64,000 nt of DNA from Bisbaumannia pacifica (GCF_007989625.1 NZ_BJUK01000022.1:1-64000); one strand, 5' to 3'; shown: positions 19,264 through 27,939, numbered from the stretch's first letter. The notes: generated by a model not told the origin, from the sequence alone. Numbers and translations: made by a program.

Positions 19264-19770
19264 TTAGCGGGGCGTGATCTCGGTGAAGTTCAGGGTGGCG
19301 CTGCGCAGGTCGCTGCTACCCCAGACCCCGACCCAGATGTTGTACATGCCGCTCTGCGCCTTGGGGAAGCTGACCATGGGGTCGAGCCCGATGGCGTCGT
19401 CGTTGCAGTACCAGCGACCGTCCGGGGCATTGATCACCAGGGTGGTATCGGTCTGCGACTCGACATAGATATGCAGCGGCAGGCTGCCCGCGTCGTAGTA
19501 GAGGTCGACGTCCGGGGCGCCGCCATGCACGTAACCGGCGCAGCCGCTGCCCAGGCTGGAGGTGACCTGGGTGCTGCCCCCGGCGGAGAGGCTGACCTGA
19601 TGCGGGTCCGGCATAAAGCCGGAGCTCAGGCTGACCGAGCCATAGGTCGGGGTCGCCTGCCAGTTCAGATCATTGGCCTGGGCGCCGCTCACGCCGACCA
19701 GCATCAGACCCGCCCCGACCAGGGCGCCCATCCAGGCATGACGGCCTTGTTTCCCTTGAATCGCTACCAT
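19264..19770 (-). CDS. Secreted protein of unknown function with a PPC-like beta domain
   Basis: 168 aa with a clear Sec signal (residues 1-32, ending SGAQA). The mature part is a single beta-rich domain: GSGCAGYVHGGAPDVDLYYD, SQTDTTLVINAPDGRWYCND, SGMYNIWVGVWG. This pattern (two Cys, polar beta-strands, a Gly-x-Tyr-x-Ile-Trp-Val strand) resembles pre-peptidase-C-type or related periplasmic beta-sandwich domains. I recognise the shape but not an assigned function. Ribosome-binding site GGGAGAATGG. No operon partner; convergent with purH. Confidence 0.75.
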   Translation of the reverse strand: MVAIQGKQGRHAWMGALVGAGLMLVGVSGAQANDLNWQATPTYGSVSLSSGFMPDPHQVSLSAGGSTQVTSSLGSGCAGYVHGGAPDVDLYYDAGSLPLHIYVESQTDTTLVINAPDGRWYCNDDAIGLDPMVSFPKAQSGMYNIWVGVWGSSDLRSATLNFTEITPR

Positions 19771-19935
19771 TCCATTCTCCCTTTAGCGCCCTGACTTGCG
19801 AGACGCTCCATGCTATTGCTTGATGCGTTATTATCGCGCCGGCTCCTGACCGGCGCCTGTGCCGACAATGGCCTTTACATGATTGATAAAAAAGCGCCGC
19901 GAGGCAAATCTTCTGAGGAAAATGTCGCCACTCGC

Positions 19936-20223
19936 TCAGGCCGAGGGCGCCTCGGTAGTCAATGACTCGAGCAGGGCCACTACCGCCTCGGGGGGCAACC
20001 GATACTCGTGCATCAAGGCCTCGAGACGCTCTTCGAAGCGCGCCTCGGCTTCCTGCTTGCGCTGGGACTGCGCCGAGGCAACCGGCGGCCCGGTGGGAAT
20101 ATCCAGGCGGTGGTCGGGGTCATCGAGTTGTTTCAAGGCCTCGGCGAAGGCGTCGTCGAGCTCACGAAACTTGCGCAGCTTCTCGCGCTCGTCCATGGCG
20201 TTGGCTTTCTTTTGCTGTTTCAT
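19936..20223 (-). CDS. Small MvaT-like protein lacking the DNA-binding domain
   Basis: 95 aa. Predicted helix at residues 11-35, a Pro/Ser linker (41-54), then EARFEERLEALMHEY (60-74) and an EAVVALL helix (79-85). Residues 59-74 match residues 32-47 of the full-length MvaT-like protein encoded at 27556-27939 at 10 of 16 positions, and VVALL parallels VIELL. The C-terminal basic/GGNHKTL DNA-binding domain is missing; the protein simply ends after the oligomerisation region. It starts 6 bp after the stop of the sigma-54 activator gene, so is probably co-transcribed. A role as an MvaT antagonist is inference; an unrelated coiled-coil protein is the alternative. Confidence 0.75.
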   Translation of the reverse strand: MKQQKKANAMDEREKLRKFRELDDAFAEALKQLDDPDHRLDIPTGPPVASAQSQRKQEAEARFEERLEALMHEYRLPPEAVVALLESLTTEAPSA

Positions 20224-20229
20224 TCGCGT

Positions 20230-21672
20230 CTATCGGTGACCGTCGGAAATTCGGAGTCCATGGCGCTGCAGTTTGCGCACCACACTGGGTTGGCTGATCC
20301 CCAGGCGCTTGGCCATGGCATAGGTACTGGGCAACTGTGCACAGAGTTCGGCCAGGATCTCGCGCTCGATGCGGGCGAGGCCTGCCTTGAGGCCTTCGTC
20401 GTCGGCGAGCCAGACCGCCCCGGGAACCGGGGAAGAAGCGTCGGCGCCTAGTATAGCGCCTTCCGGGGCCCGGCTGGAATGGCGCGGCGCCAGGCCCCGG
20501 GCCTCGATCATCTCCCCCGGCGCGGAGAGCCAGGCCCGCTCCAGCCAGTTCTCCAGCTCGCGTACGTTACCCGGCCAGTCGTGGCCCATCAATTCCTGCC
20601 AGACATGCGGCGCCAGCAGCTTGTCATGGCCATAGCGGCGATTGAGGCGCGCCAGCTGCAGCTCCACCAGCCCGGGAATGTCCTCGGGACGCTCGCGCAG
20701 CGGCGGCAGGGTCACCGGAATCACGTTGAGCCGGTAATAGAGGTCGAGACGAAACCGTCCCTCTTCGACCCGCCGTGCCAGGTCCTGGTTGGTGGCCACC
20801 ACCAGGCGAAAGTCGACCCGCCGCGCTCGGGTATCGCCGAGGCGAGTCAGGCTGCCGTCCTGGATCACCTTGAGCAGCTTGGTCTGCATGGCCAGGGGCA
20901 GCTCGCCGATCTCGTCGAGGAAGAGGGTGCCACCCTGGGCCTGCTCCATCAGCCCCGCCTTGCCCTGGCGGGCGGCGCCGCTGAAGGCCCCCGGCTGATA
21001 GCCGAACATCTCCGACTCGAAGAGGCTCTCGGGAATGGCCCCGCAATTGACGTCGATAAAGGGCCCCTCGCGGCGGCGACTCCAGCGGTGCAGCTGGCGG
21101 GCGAAGGCGGTCTTGCCGACGCCGGATTCGCCCAGCATCAGCACGCTGGCATCGGTGGGAGCGACCCGCTTGAGCAGCAGGGCGATCTCGCGCATCAGCT
21201 CGCTGCGGATACGCAGCTCTCCCTGGGACTCATCCAGCGCCAGGTCATCGCCGAGGGAGGCCGCGGCGCTGCGCTTGAGGTGCTCGCTGAAGCGGCGCTG
21301 CAGCAGCTGGTACTCCTGCTGCAGCCACTGCAGATCGGTGAGGTCCATGGAGCGACTGATAATGCGCTCGAGGCGTCCCCCGACGAAGACCGGGTAGGCC
21401 TGGGCAATCACCCGGCGTCCGGTGCTGGTGGTCTGCATCACCTGGGCCGGCTGGCCGCTGCGCATCACCTCGAGGCTCACCGACGGCGTCAGGACGCCCT
21501 CCGCCTCGAGCCGCTGGACGGTGGTGGCGCACAGCGCCTCCCGGGACATGCCATAGACCGCCGCGGCGCCGGGACTGACGTCCAGTACCCGCCCCTCGCC
21601 GTCGACGATAAAGACATGGTCATTGGCATTCTCTACCAGGGTCGTCAGCACCCGGGCATCGATCTCGCTCAT
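20230..21672 (-). CDS. Sigma-54-dependent transcriptional activator with PAS domain
   Basis: 480 aa, start at the ATG at 21672 (MSEIDARVL) after GGAGGG. N-terminal PAS domain (about residues 8-110, NANDHVFIVDGEGRVLDVSPGA), AAA+ domain with Walker A GESGVGKTAF, Walker B GTLFLDEIGEL, and the sigma-54-contact loop as GAFSGA (Thr to Ser of GAFTGA). C-terminal TyrR/Fis-type helix-turn-helix (YAMAKRLGISQPSVVRKLQRHG). No receiver domain, so it likely senses a small ligand through PAS. Divergent from the guanidinobutyrase gene, which has a sigma-54 promoter, so it very probably activates that cluster. Confidence 0.93.
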   Translation of the reverse strand: MSEIDARVLTTLVENANDHVFIVDGEGRVLDVSPGAAAVYGMSREALCATTVQRLEAEGVLTPSVSLEVMRSGQPAQVMQTTSTGRRVIAQAYPVFVGGRLERIISRSMDLTDLQWLQQEYQLLQRRFSEHLKRSAAASLGDDLALDESQGELRIRSELMREIALLLKRVAPTDASVLMLGESGVGKTAFARQLHRWSRRREGPFIDVNCGAIPESLFESEMFGYQPGAFSGAARQGKAGLMEQAQGGTLFLDEIGELPLAMQTKLLKVIQDGSLTRLGDTRARRVDFRLVVATNQDLARRVEEGRFRLDLYYRLNVIPVTLPPLRERPEDIPGLVELQLARLNRRYGHDKLLAPHVWQELMGHDWPGNVRELENWLERAWLSAPGEMIEARGLAPRHSSRAPEGAILGADASSPVPGAVWLADDEGLKAGLARIEREILAELCAQLPSTYAMAKRLGISQPSVVRKLQRHGLRISDGHR

Positions 21673-21702
21673 CCGCCCTCCCGATTCATTACTGTATCGA
21701 CC

Positions 21703-21749
21703 ATGCATTTTTGCATCACCGATCGCGTCTCAGCAATGTAAAAATGCAT
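21703..21749. promoter_or_regulatory. Paired upstream activator sites for the sigma-54 regulator
   Basis: ATGCATTTTTGCAT (21703-21716) and ATGTAAAAATGCAT (21736-21749) are near reverse-complements of each other with centres 33 bp apart (about three helical turns). They sit 40-90 bp upstream of the -24 element, the expected place for an enhancer-binding protein, and within the divergent intergenic region. Confidence 0.6.
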
Positions 21750-21790
21750 CACTTGGCTGGAAACCTTCGCGAAATCATGGGCGTAAAATC

Positions 21791-21806
21791 TGGCACGCTT
21801 TGTGCA
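21791..21806 (+). promoter_or_regulatory. Sigma-54 (-24/-12) promoter of the guanidinobutyrase operon
   Basis: TGGCACGCTTTGTGCA: GG and GC separated by exactly 10 bp, matching TGGCAC-N5-TTGC closely. The start codon is 46 bp downstream. Confidence 0.8.
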
Positions 21807-21851
21807 TTAGAGCCAGGGAAGCCACTGTTTGCGACCCATCGAGGAGTTTCC

Positions 21852-22802
21852 ATGAGCGAGTTCAACCAGCCCCTGGGCGGCAACGAGATGCCCCGCTTCG
21901 GCGGCCCGGCCACCATGATGCGCCTGCCGACCCAGGCCGACGCCCGCGGCCTGGATGCGGCCTTTATCGGCGTGCCCCTGGATATCGGCACCTCCAATCG
22001 CCCCGGGGCCCGCCTGGGGCCCCGCCAGATCCGCGACGAGTCGCGCATGCTGCGCCCCTATAACATGGCCACTCGCGCCGCCCCCTTCGACAGCCTGCAG
22101 GTGGCGGATATCGGCGACGTGCCGGTCAACACCTTCAACCTGCCGAAGAACCTGGACATCATCGACGCCTTCTACCAGGAGGTGCTGAGCCACGGCGCCA
22201 CGCCCCTGACCATGGGCGGCGATCACACCTTCACCCTGCCGATCCTGCGCGCCATCGCCCGCCGGCACGGCCCGGTGGGGCTGATCCATATCGATGCCCA
22301 CGCCGACGTCAACGACCATATGTTCGGCGAATCCATCGCTCACGGCACGCCGATCCGTCGCGCCCAGGAGGAGGGCCTGCTGGACAGCCAGCGCGTGGTG
22401 CAGATCGGCCTGCGCGGCACCGGCTACGCCGCCGACGACTTCGACTGGTGTCGCCGCCAGGGCTTCCGGGTGGTCACCGCCGAGCAGTGCTGGCACAAGT
22501 CCCTGGAGCCGCTGATGGCCGAGGTCCGCGAGCAGATGGGCGACGGCCCCGTCTATATCAGCTTCGATATCGATGGCCTCGACCCCTCGGTGGCCCCGGG
22601 CACCGGCACCGTGGAGATGGCCGGCCTGACCGCGGCCCAGGGCCTGGAGATCGTACGCGGCGCCTGGGGCCTGAACGTGGTGGGCGGCGACCTGATGGAA
22701 GTGGCGCCGCCCTATGACCCGAGCGGCAACACCGCCCTGATGGGCGCCACCCTGCTCTACGAGATGCTCTGCGTGCTGCCCGGCGTGATGCGTCGCGACT
22801 GA
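21852..22802 (+). CDS. gbuA: Guanidinobutyrase/ureohydrolase (agmatinase family)
   Basis: 316 aa, start at 21852 after GAGGAG. Ureohydrolase fold with the binuclear Mn motifs GGDHTFTLPILRA, IDAHADVNDH and SFDIDGLDPSVAPGTGT. The N-terminus QPLGGNEMPRFGGPATMMRLP and the C-terminus YEMLCVLPGVMRR are typical of the GbuA/GpuA subgroup rather than SpeB agmatinase. Expected reaction: 4-guanidinobutanoate to GABA plus urea. First gene of a four-gene cluster whose other members supply its substrate from 2-ketoarginine. Guanidinopropionase activity is the main alternative. Confidence 0.88.
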   Translation: MSEFNQPLGGNEMPRFGGPATMMRLPTQADARGLDAAFIGVPLDIGTSNRPGARLGPRQIRDESRMLRPYNMATRAAPFDSLQVADIGDVPVNTFNLPKNLDIIDAFYQEVLSHGATPLTMGGDHTFTLPILRAIARRHGPVGLIHIDAHADVNDHMFGESIAHGTPIRRAQEEGLLDSQRVVQIGLRGTGYAADDFDWCRRQGFRVVTAEQCWHKSLEPLMAEVREQMGDGPVYISFDIDGLDPSVAPGTGTVEMAGLTAAQGLEIVRGAWGLNVVGGDLMEVAPPYDPSGNTALMGATLLYEMLCVLPGVMRRD

Positions 22803-22911
22803 TTCCGGTCACCGGGGAGATCTCCCGGCCCGAGTGGCCTGCCAGAGGACGGCAGGCCATCCCCCCGGTGATCCACACCATCCACTAAAACAATCCATGG
22901 GGTAACCAACG

Positions 22912-24288
22912 ATGTCCTCCACCCTCGACACCACCGCCACCGCCCGACCCGGCCTTGGCCGGCGCGGCCTGCTCAAGTTCCTGCTCCCCTCGCTGTTCGG
23001 GGTCGGCCTCTTCCTGATCCCCTTCTCGGCGGGCGATACCGTCAATATCGGCATGGGCCTGATGGCCAAGGGGCTCCAGGACCTGCTCGGCGACTGGCTA
23101 CCGGCCATCGCCACCGCCGTGCTCTGCCTCTCGGTGGTGATCACCGGCCTGGTCAAGCTGACCCGCCCCGCCTGGGCCAGCCAGGGTATCTGGCAGGAGA
23201 TGTTCGACGTGGGGCCCCTGTGGTTCGCGATGCGCCTCCTGGGGGCGGCCTTCGCCACCATGACCTACTTCCAGGTGGGCCCCGAGTTCGTGATCGCCGG
23301 CCATACCGGCGGCGTAATGCTCAATGACCTGGCTCCGGTACTGCTGACCTTCTTCTTCTTCGCCGCCCTGCTGCTGCCCTTCCTGGTCGATTTCGGCTTC
23401 ATGGAATTTATCGGTAGCCTGGTGCGCAAGCCCTTCCGGGCGATCTTCCGCCTGCCCGGACGCAGTGCCATCGATGCCACCGCCTCCTGGATGGGCTCCG
23501 GCACCGTGGGGGTGCTGATCACCGCCCAGCAGTACGAGAAGGGCTTCTACAACCGTCGCGAGGCGGCGGTGATTGCCACCAACTTCTCCATCGTCTCCAT
23601 CGCCTTCAGCCTGCTGATCACCAGCTTCGTCGACCTCGACCATATGTTCGTGCCCTTCTACCTGACGGTGGTGGTATCCGGGCTGATCGCCGCCATCGTG
23701 GTGCCGCGCCTGCCGCCGCTGTCGCGCAAGCCGGACACCTACTACGAGCCGGTGGGTTGCCAACTGGCCGAGAAGCACAGCGCCGGCATGGGCGTCTTCC
23801 GCTACAGCCTGACCCGCGCCGTGGAGCGCGCCGAGAAGGCCCCCGGCGCCCGCGAGCTGATCCGCAACGCCCTGTTCAATGTGGCGGACATCTTCCTGGC
23901 CCTGCTGCCCCTGGTGGTGGCCATCGGCACCCTGGCACTGATCCTCGCCGAGTTCACGCCGATCTTCACCTGGCTCTCCTATCCCATGGTGCCGGTGCTC
24001 GAGCTGCTGCGCATTCCCGAGGCCGAGGCCGCCGCCCCGGCGACCCTGGTGGGCTTCGCCGACATGTTCCTGCCGGCGGTGCTGGCCACCAGCATCGACA
24101 GCGAGCTGACCCGCTTCGTGGTGGCCTGCCTGTCGCTGACCCAGCTGATCTATATGTCGGAGATCGGTGCCCTGCTGCTCAAGTCGAAGATCCCCCTGTC
24201 GCTGTGGGAGCTGTTCGCGATCTTCCTGCTGCGCACCGCCATCACCCTGCCGATCATCGCCTTTATGGCGCACACCTTCTTCTTCTGA
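22912..24288 (+). CDS. YjiH-type membrane transporter (nucleoside-recognition/gate domain)
   Basis: 458 aa, about 10-11 transmembrane segments. Resembles YjiH-family proteins with two gate domains (FLIPFSAGDTVNIGMG near residue 36; GFADMFLPAVLATSIDSELTRF near 380). The first gate keeps the conserved WMGSGTVGVLITAQQYEKGFY loop. Substrate unknown; its place between guanidinobutyrase and the 2-ketoarginine decarboxylase suggests uptake of arginine or a guanidino acid (inference). 109 bp after gbuA, separated by a GC-rich hairpin (22835-22859) without T-tract. Confidence 0.85.
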   Translation: MSSTLDTTATARPGLGRRGLLKFLLPSLFGVGLFLIPFSAGDTVNIGMGLMAKGLQDLLGDWLPAIATAVLCLSVVITGLVKLTRPAWASQGIWQEMFDVGPLWFAMRLLGAAFATMTYFQVGPEFVIAGHTGGVMLNDLAPVLLTFFFFAALLLPFLVDFGFMEFIGSLVRKPFRAIFRLPGRSAIDATASWMGSGTVGVLITAQQYEKGFYNRREAAVIATNFSIVSIAFSLLITSFVDLDHMFVPFYLTVVVSGLIAAIVVPRLPPLSRKPDTYYEPVGCQLAEKHSAGMGVFRYSLTRAVERAEKAPGARELIRNALFNVADIFLALLPLVVAIGTLALILAEFTPIFTWLSYPMVPVLELLRIPEAEAAAPATLVGFADMFLPAVLATSIDSELTRFVVACLSLTQLIYMSEIGALLLKSKIPLSLWELFAIFLLRTAITLPIIAFMAHTFFF

Positions 24289-24344
24289 GATCGCGTCCCG
24301 GCCCGGCCTTATCCGGCCGGGCCCCGTGATACGAGGACTTTTCC

Positions 24345-25949
24345 ATGACCTGTGCCGAACTCCTGATTCGCCTGCTCGGCGAGCGCTACGGCGTCGATAC
24401 CCTCTTCGGTATCCCCGGGGTGCATACCGTCGAGCTCTACCGCGGCCTGGAAGGCCGCGATATCCGCCATGTCACCCCGCGCCACGAGCAGGGCGCCGGC
24501 TTCATGGCCGACGGCTATGCCCGCGCCACCGGCAAGCCCGGGGTCTGCCTGATCATCACCGGCCCCGGCATGACCAATATCGCCACCGCCATGGGCCAGG
24601 CGCTGGCCGACTCCATCCCCATGCTGGTGATCTCCAGCGTCAACCGCCGCGACACCCTGGGCCGCGGCCAGGGCCGGCTGCATGAACTGCCCAGCCAGCA
24701 GCAGTTGATGGCGGGGGTCTCGCGCTTTAGCCATACCCTACTCGACCCGAAGGCCCTGCCCGAGGTGCTGGCCCGGGCCTTCGCGGTCTTCGATGGCGAG
24801 CGCCCCGGTCCGGTACATCTCGAGATTCCCATCGACCTGTTCGCCGCCGAGGTGGCCGAGCCCGCCTCCTTTAGTCGGCCGCGGCTCTACCCGGCGGCCC
24901 CGGACGCCGAGGGCCTGGCCACCGCGGCCGGCTGGCTGAGGGAGGCCGAACGCCCCTTGGTGCTGCTGGGCGGCGGTTGCGTGGCCGCCCCCGAGGCGGC
25001 CCGCGAGCTGGTGAGCCGCCTGGATGCCCCCACCGCCACCACCATCAATGCCAAGGGACTCTTGGGCTGCGCCCACCCCTTGGACCTGGGCGCCAATACC
25101 GCCCTGCCCGCGGTGCGCGAGCTGGCCCGCCACGCCGACGTGATCCTGGCCATCGGCACCGAGCTCGGCGAGACCGACTACGACGTGGTCTTCGACGATG
25201 GCTTCGCACTCACCGGCCGGCTGATTCGCATCGACTTGGATGCCCAGCAGCTGGTGCGCAACCAGTCGCTCGCCCTCGGCCTGGTGGGCGATGCCGGGCG
25301 CGCCCTGGAGGGCCTGCTGGCTCATGTCGAGGCGCCGCTGTGCAAGGATGGCGCGGCCCGCGCCACCGCCGTGCGCGAGGCCCTGGCGCTGGACCAGGAC
25401 CCGGCCCTAGCGCCCTTCGTGCCGCTCTGCGCCACCCTCGAGGCGGCCCTGCCCGAGGCACTATGGGTCGGCGACTCCACCGCCCCGGTGTATGCCGCCA
25501 ACCACCTGCTGTCGCTGCCGCAGCCGCGGCGCTACTTCAACGCCTCCACCGGCTACGGCACCCTCGGCTACGGCCTGCCGGCGGCGCTCGGCGCCCAACT
25601 GGGCCGCCCCGAGCAGCCGGTGATCGCCCTGGTCGGCGACGGCGGGGTGATGTTCACCCTCTCGGAACTGGCCACCGCCGTGGAGGAGCGCCTGCCGGTG
25701 GTGATCCTGCTATGGCACAACGCCGGCTACGAGGAGATCCGCCGCTATATGGACGCCCATGGCGTGGCGCGACTCGGCGTGGATATCCAGGCCCCGGACT
25801 TCCAAACCCTGGCCCAGGGCTTCGGCTGCGCCGCCACCCGGGTCGGCGAGCCCCAGGCCCTGGCCCGGGCGCTGGCCGAGCGCCCCCTGGACGCGCCTCT
25901 CTTGATCGAAGTGGATGCTCATGCCTGGCAGCGGGCCCTGGACGCCTAA
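24345..25949 (+). CDS. aruI: ThDP-dependent 5-guanidino-2-oxopentanoate decarboxylase (AruI-like)
   Basis: 534 aa acetolactate-synthase-fold enzyme. N-terminal Pyr domain with the ThDP-activating Glu in PRHEQGAGFMADGYARATG; C-terminal PP domain with the ThDP motif GDGGVMFTLSEL ending in HNAGYEEIR. Length and the decarboxylase-specific N-terminus (CAELLIRLLGERYGVDTLFG) fit AruI, which converts 2-ketoarginine to 4-guanidinobutyraldehyde. Flanked by an aldehyde dehydrogenase and guanidinobutyrase, the next two steps. A benzoylformate-type decarboxylase is the alternative if context is ignored. Confidence 0.85.
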   Translation: MTCAELLIRLLGERYGVDTLFGIPGVHTVELYRGLEGRDIRHVTPRHEQGAGFMADGYARATGKPGVCLIITGPGMTNIATAMGQALADSIPMLVISSVNRRDTLGRGQGRLHELPSQQQLMAGVSRFSHTLLDPKALPEVLARAFAVFDGERPGPVHLEIPIDLFAAEVAEPASFSRPRLYPAAPDAEGLATAAGWLREAERPLVLLGGGCVAAPEAARELVSRLDAPTATTINAKGLLGCAHPLDLGANTALPAVRELARHADVILAIGTELGETDYDVVFDDGFALTGRLIRIDLDAQQLVRNQSLALGLVGDAGRALEGLLAHVEAPLCKDGAARATAVREALALDQDPALAPFVPLCATLEAALPEALWVGDSTAPVYAANHLLSLPQPRRYFNASTGYGTLGYGLPAALGAQLGRPEQPVIALVGDGGVMFTLSELATAVEERLPVVILLWHNAGYEEIRRYMDAHGVARLGVDIQAPDFQTLAQGFGCAATRVGEPQALARALAERPLDAPLLIEVDAHAWQRALDA

Positions 25950-25958
25950 GGAGTCGCA

Positions 25959-27404
25959 ATGCAAGTCCTCAACCAGCAATTTATCGATAACCACTGGGTG
26001 GCCTCCCGGGGCGAGCGGCGGCTACCGGTGGTCAATCCCACCACGGAGGAGACGCTCGCCGAGGTCACCGCCGGCCACCCGGACGACGTGGACGCCGCCG
26101 TGGCCGCGGCGCACCGCGCCCTGCCCGCCTGGCAGGCCTTGTCCGGGGCCGAGCGAGCCGCTTACCTGGAGGGCTTTGCCGAGGCCTTGAGCCGACGCCG
26201 CGACGCGCTGGTGCGCCTCTCCTCCACCAATAACGGTAAGGTGCTGGCGGAGGCCGGCATCGATCTGGACGATGCCATCGCCTGCTACCGCTACTACGCC
26301 GGGGAGGCGCGGCGCCTGGACGCGCGTCAGGGCCAGGTGGTGCCGTTGGAGATGGAGGGCGTCGAGGCGCGCTGCTACCACGATCCGGTGGGGGTGGTGG
26401 GACTGATCACCCCCTGGAACTTCCCCCTGGTGACCAGCGCCTGGAAGCTCGCCCCGGCACTGGCCGCCGGCTGCACCGCCGTGCTCAAGCCCTCGGAGGT
26501 GACCCCGCTTCCCGAGCGGGTACTGGCGGAGATCGCCCTCGAGGTGAAGCTGCCTGCGGGAGTGCTCAATCTGCTGCATGGCGACGGGGAGGGCATCGGG
26601 GCCCCCCTCGCCTCCCACCCCGGCATCGACAAGGTCTCCTTCACCGGCAGCAACCGGGTCGGCGAGGCGGTGATGCGCGCGGCCGCCGCCGGTACCAGGG
26701 GGGTCTCCCTGGAGCTGGGCGGCAAGTCGCCGATCCTGGTGATGGAGGACGCCGACCCGGAACAGGCCGCCGACTGGGTGATGGCGGGCATCTACTTCAA
26801 TGCCGGCCAGATCTGCTCGGCCACCTCGCGGCTGCTGGTCCACCGGGACATCGCCGAGCCACTCTATGCGGCCCTGGCGAAGCGCATCGATGCCCTGGCG
26901 CTTGGCGATCCCCTGGTCGACGGCAGCGACATGGGGCCCCTGACCAGCGCCCGCCAGCGCGACGCCGTGCTCGGCTACCTGGCCATCGCCGACCAGGAGG
27001 GGCTGACCGCGGTGCGCGACGGTCGTCGCCGAGAGATGCCCACGCCGGGCTTCTTCCTGGCGCCGAGCCTCTACCGGGACGTGCCGGTGACGAGTCGCCT
27101 CTGGCAGGAGGAGATCTTCGGCCCGGTGCTCTGCGGGCGCAGCGTGGCCGACGACGAGGAGGCCATCACACTCGCCAATGCCAGCGACTTCGGCCTGGCC
27201 GCGACGGTGATCTGTCGCGACAAGGCGCGCGCCTCGGCCATCGCCCGGCGCCTGCAGTCCGGGACTACCTGGATCAATAGCGAACAGCTGGTATTACCGC
27301 AGACCAGTTGGGGCGGTTTCAAGCGTAGCGGTATTGGCCGCGAACTGGGGCCCTGGGGACTCGCCGCCTACCTGGAAGTCAAACACTGCCTGATACCGGC
27401 CTGA
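25959..27404 (+). CDS. NAD(P)-dependent aldehyde dehydrogenase (4-guanidinobutyraldehyde dehydrogenase)
   Basis: 481 aa ALDH superfamily, betaine/aminobutyraldehyde dehydrogenase-like. Catalytic Glu in LELGGKSP and catalytic Cys in FNAGQICSATSRLLV. Cofactor-binding PWNFPLVTSAWKLAPALAAG is intact. Starts 9 bp after the decarboxylase, so co-transcribed. In context it oxidises 4-guanidinobutyraldehyde to 4-guanidinobutanoate, the guanidinobutyrase substrate. Terminator follows. The arginine transaminase (aruH) that would start this pathway is not in the window. Confidence 0.9.
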   Translation: MQVLNQQFIDNHWVASRGERRLPVVNPTTEETLAEVTAGHPDDVDAAVAAAHRALPAWQALSGAERAAYLEGFAEALSRRRDALVRLSSTNNGKVLAEAGIDLDDAIACYRYYAGEARRLDARQGQVVPLEMEGVEARCYHDPVGVVGLITPWNFPLVTSAWKLAPALAAGCTAVLKPSEVTPLPERVLAEIALEVKLPAGVLNLLHGDGEGIGAPLASHPGIDKVSFTGSNRVGEAVMRAAAAGTRGVSLELGGKSPILVMEDADPEQAADWVMAGIYFNAGQICSATSRLLVHRDIAEPLYAALAKRIDALALGDPLVDGSDMGPLTSARQRDAVLGYLAIADQEGLTAVRDGRRREMPTPGFFLAPSLYRDVPVTSRLWQEEIFGPVLCGRSVADDEEAITLANASDFGLAATVICRDKARASAIARRLQSGTTWINSEQLVLPQTSWGGFKRSGIGRELGPWGLAAYLEVKHCLIPA

Positions 27405-27448
27405 AGAGCGTTGCGATGCACGTTAGGTTGCCTGACGTGTCTGCCTTT

Positions 27449-27474
27449 GAGACCGCCACGGCGGTCTCTTTTTT
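27449..27474 (+). terminator. Terminator of the guanidinobutyrate cluster
   Basis: GAGACCGC / GCGGTCTC stem then TTTTTT. Confidence 0.9.
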
Positions 27475-27501
27475 ATTCCGGGAACGCGGGCGCGCCATAA
27501 C

Positions 27502-27530
27502 GAAATCGCCCCGCACGAGGCGGGGCGATA
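27502..27530 (-). terminator. Terminator of mvaT
   Basis: ATCGCCCCGC / GCGGGGCGAT perfect stem. On the minus strand it is followed by TTTCGTT. It lies 26 bp beyond the mvaT stop codon. Confidence 0.65.
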
Positions 27531-27555
27531 CCTGACGGCAGTGGTCGCGGAAGAC

Positions 27556-27939
27556 TTAGCCTTCGACGCGCACCAGCCAGGACTCCACGATATCGGCACC
27601 GTGGGCCTCTTTCCAGGCCTTGAGAGTCTTGTGGTTGCCGCCACGAGTTTCCACGACTTCCCCGGTGGTGGGGTTCTTGTAAATCTTCAGCTTACGCTTG
27701 CGACGCCCACCGGCGGCCGGGGCGCTGGCCGGAGCGGCGGCGGCCTTGGCGGCCGGCTTGGGATCGAGCAGTTCGATCACTTCCTTGGCGCTCTTGTTGA
27801 ACTCCTGCATCAGGGCCTCGAGCTTCTCCTTGAACTCGAGTTCCGCCTTGAGACGCGGATCATTCTGCAGTTTGTCGAGCTGCTCCTGGAGTGCCTTGAG
27901 TTGCTGCTCCTGCTGGAGGTATTCGTTAATCAGGGACAT
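27556..27939 (-). CDS. mvaT: H-NS family nucleoid protein, MvaT type
   Basis: 127 aa, start at 27939 after AAAGGAA; extra upstream in-frame codons are spurious. N-terminal coiled-coil dimerisation helix (MSLINEYLQQEQQLKALQEQ), second oligomerisation site (residues 32-60, EFKEKLEALMQEF), Ala/Pro linker (61-76) and a C-terminal AT-hook-like DNA-binding domain with KNPTTGEVVETRGGNHKTLK (GGNHKTL at 100-106), diagnostic of MvaT/MvaU from pseudomonads. Silences AT-rich, often horizontally acquired genes. A perfectly spaced promoter lies upstream. Confidence 0.94.
   Translation of the reverse strand: MSLINEYLQQEQQLKALQEQLDKLQNDPRLKAELEFKEKLEALMQEFNKSAKEVIELLDPKPAAKAAAAPASAPAAGGRRKRKLKIYKNPTTGEVVETRGGNHKTLKAWKEAHGADIVESWLVRVEG

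Noticed and set aside
22835-22859. Terminator between gbuA and the transporter gene
   Set aside because: Perfect stem TGGCCTGCC/GGCAGGCCA but no T-tract; at most an attenuating or processing hairpin.
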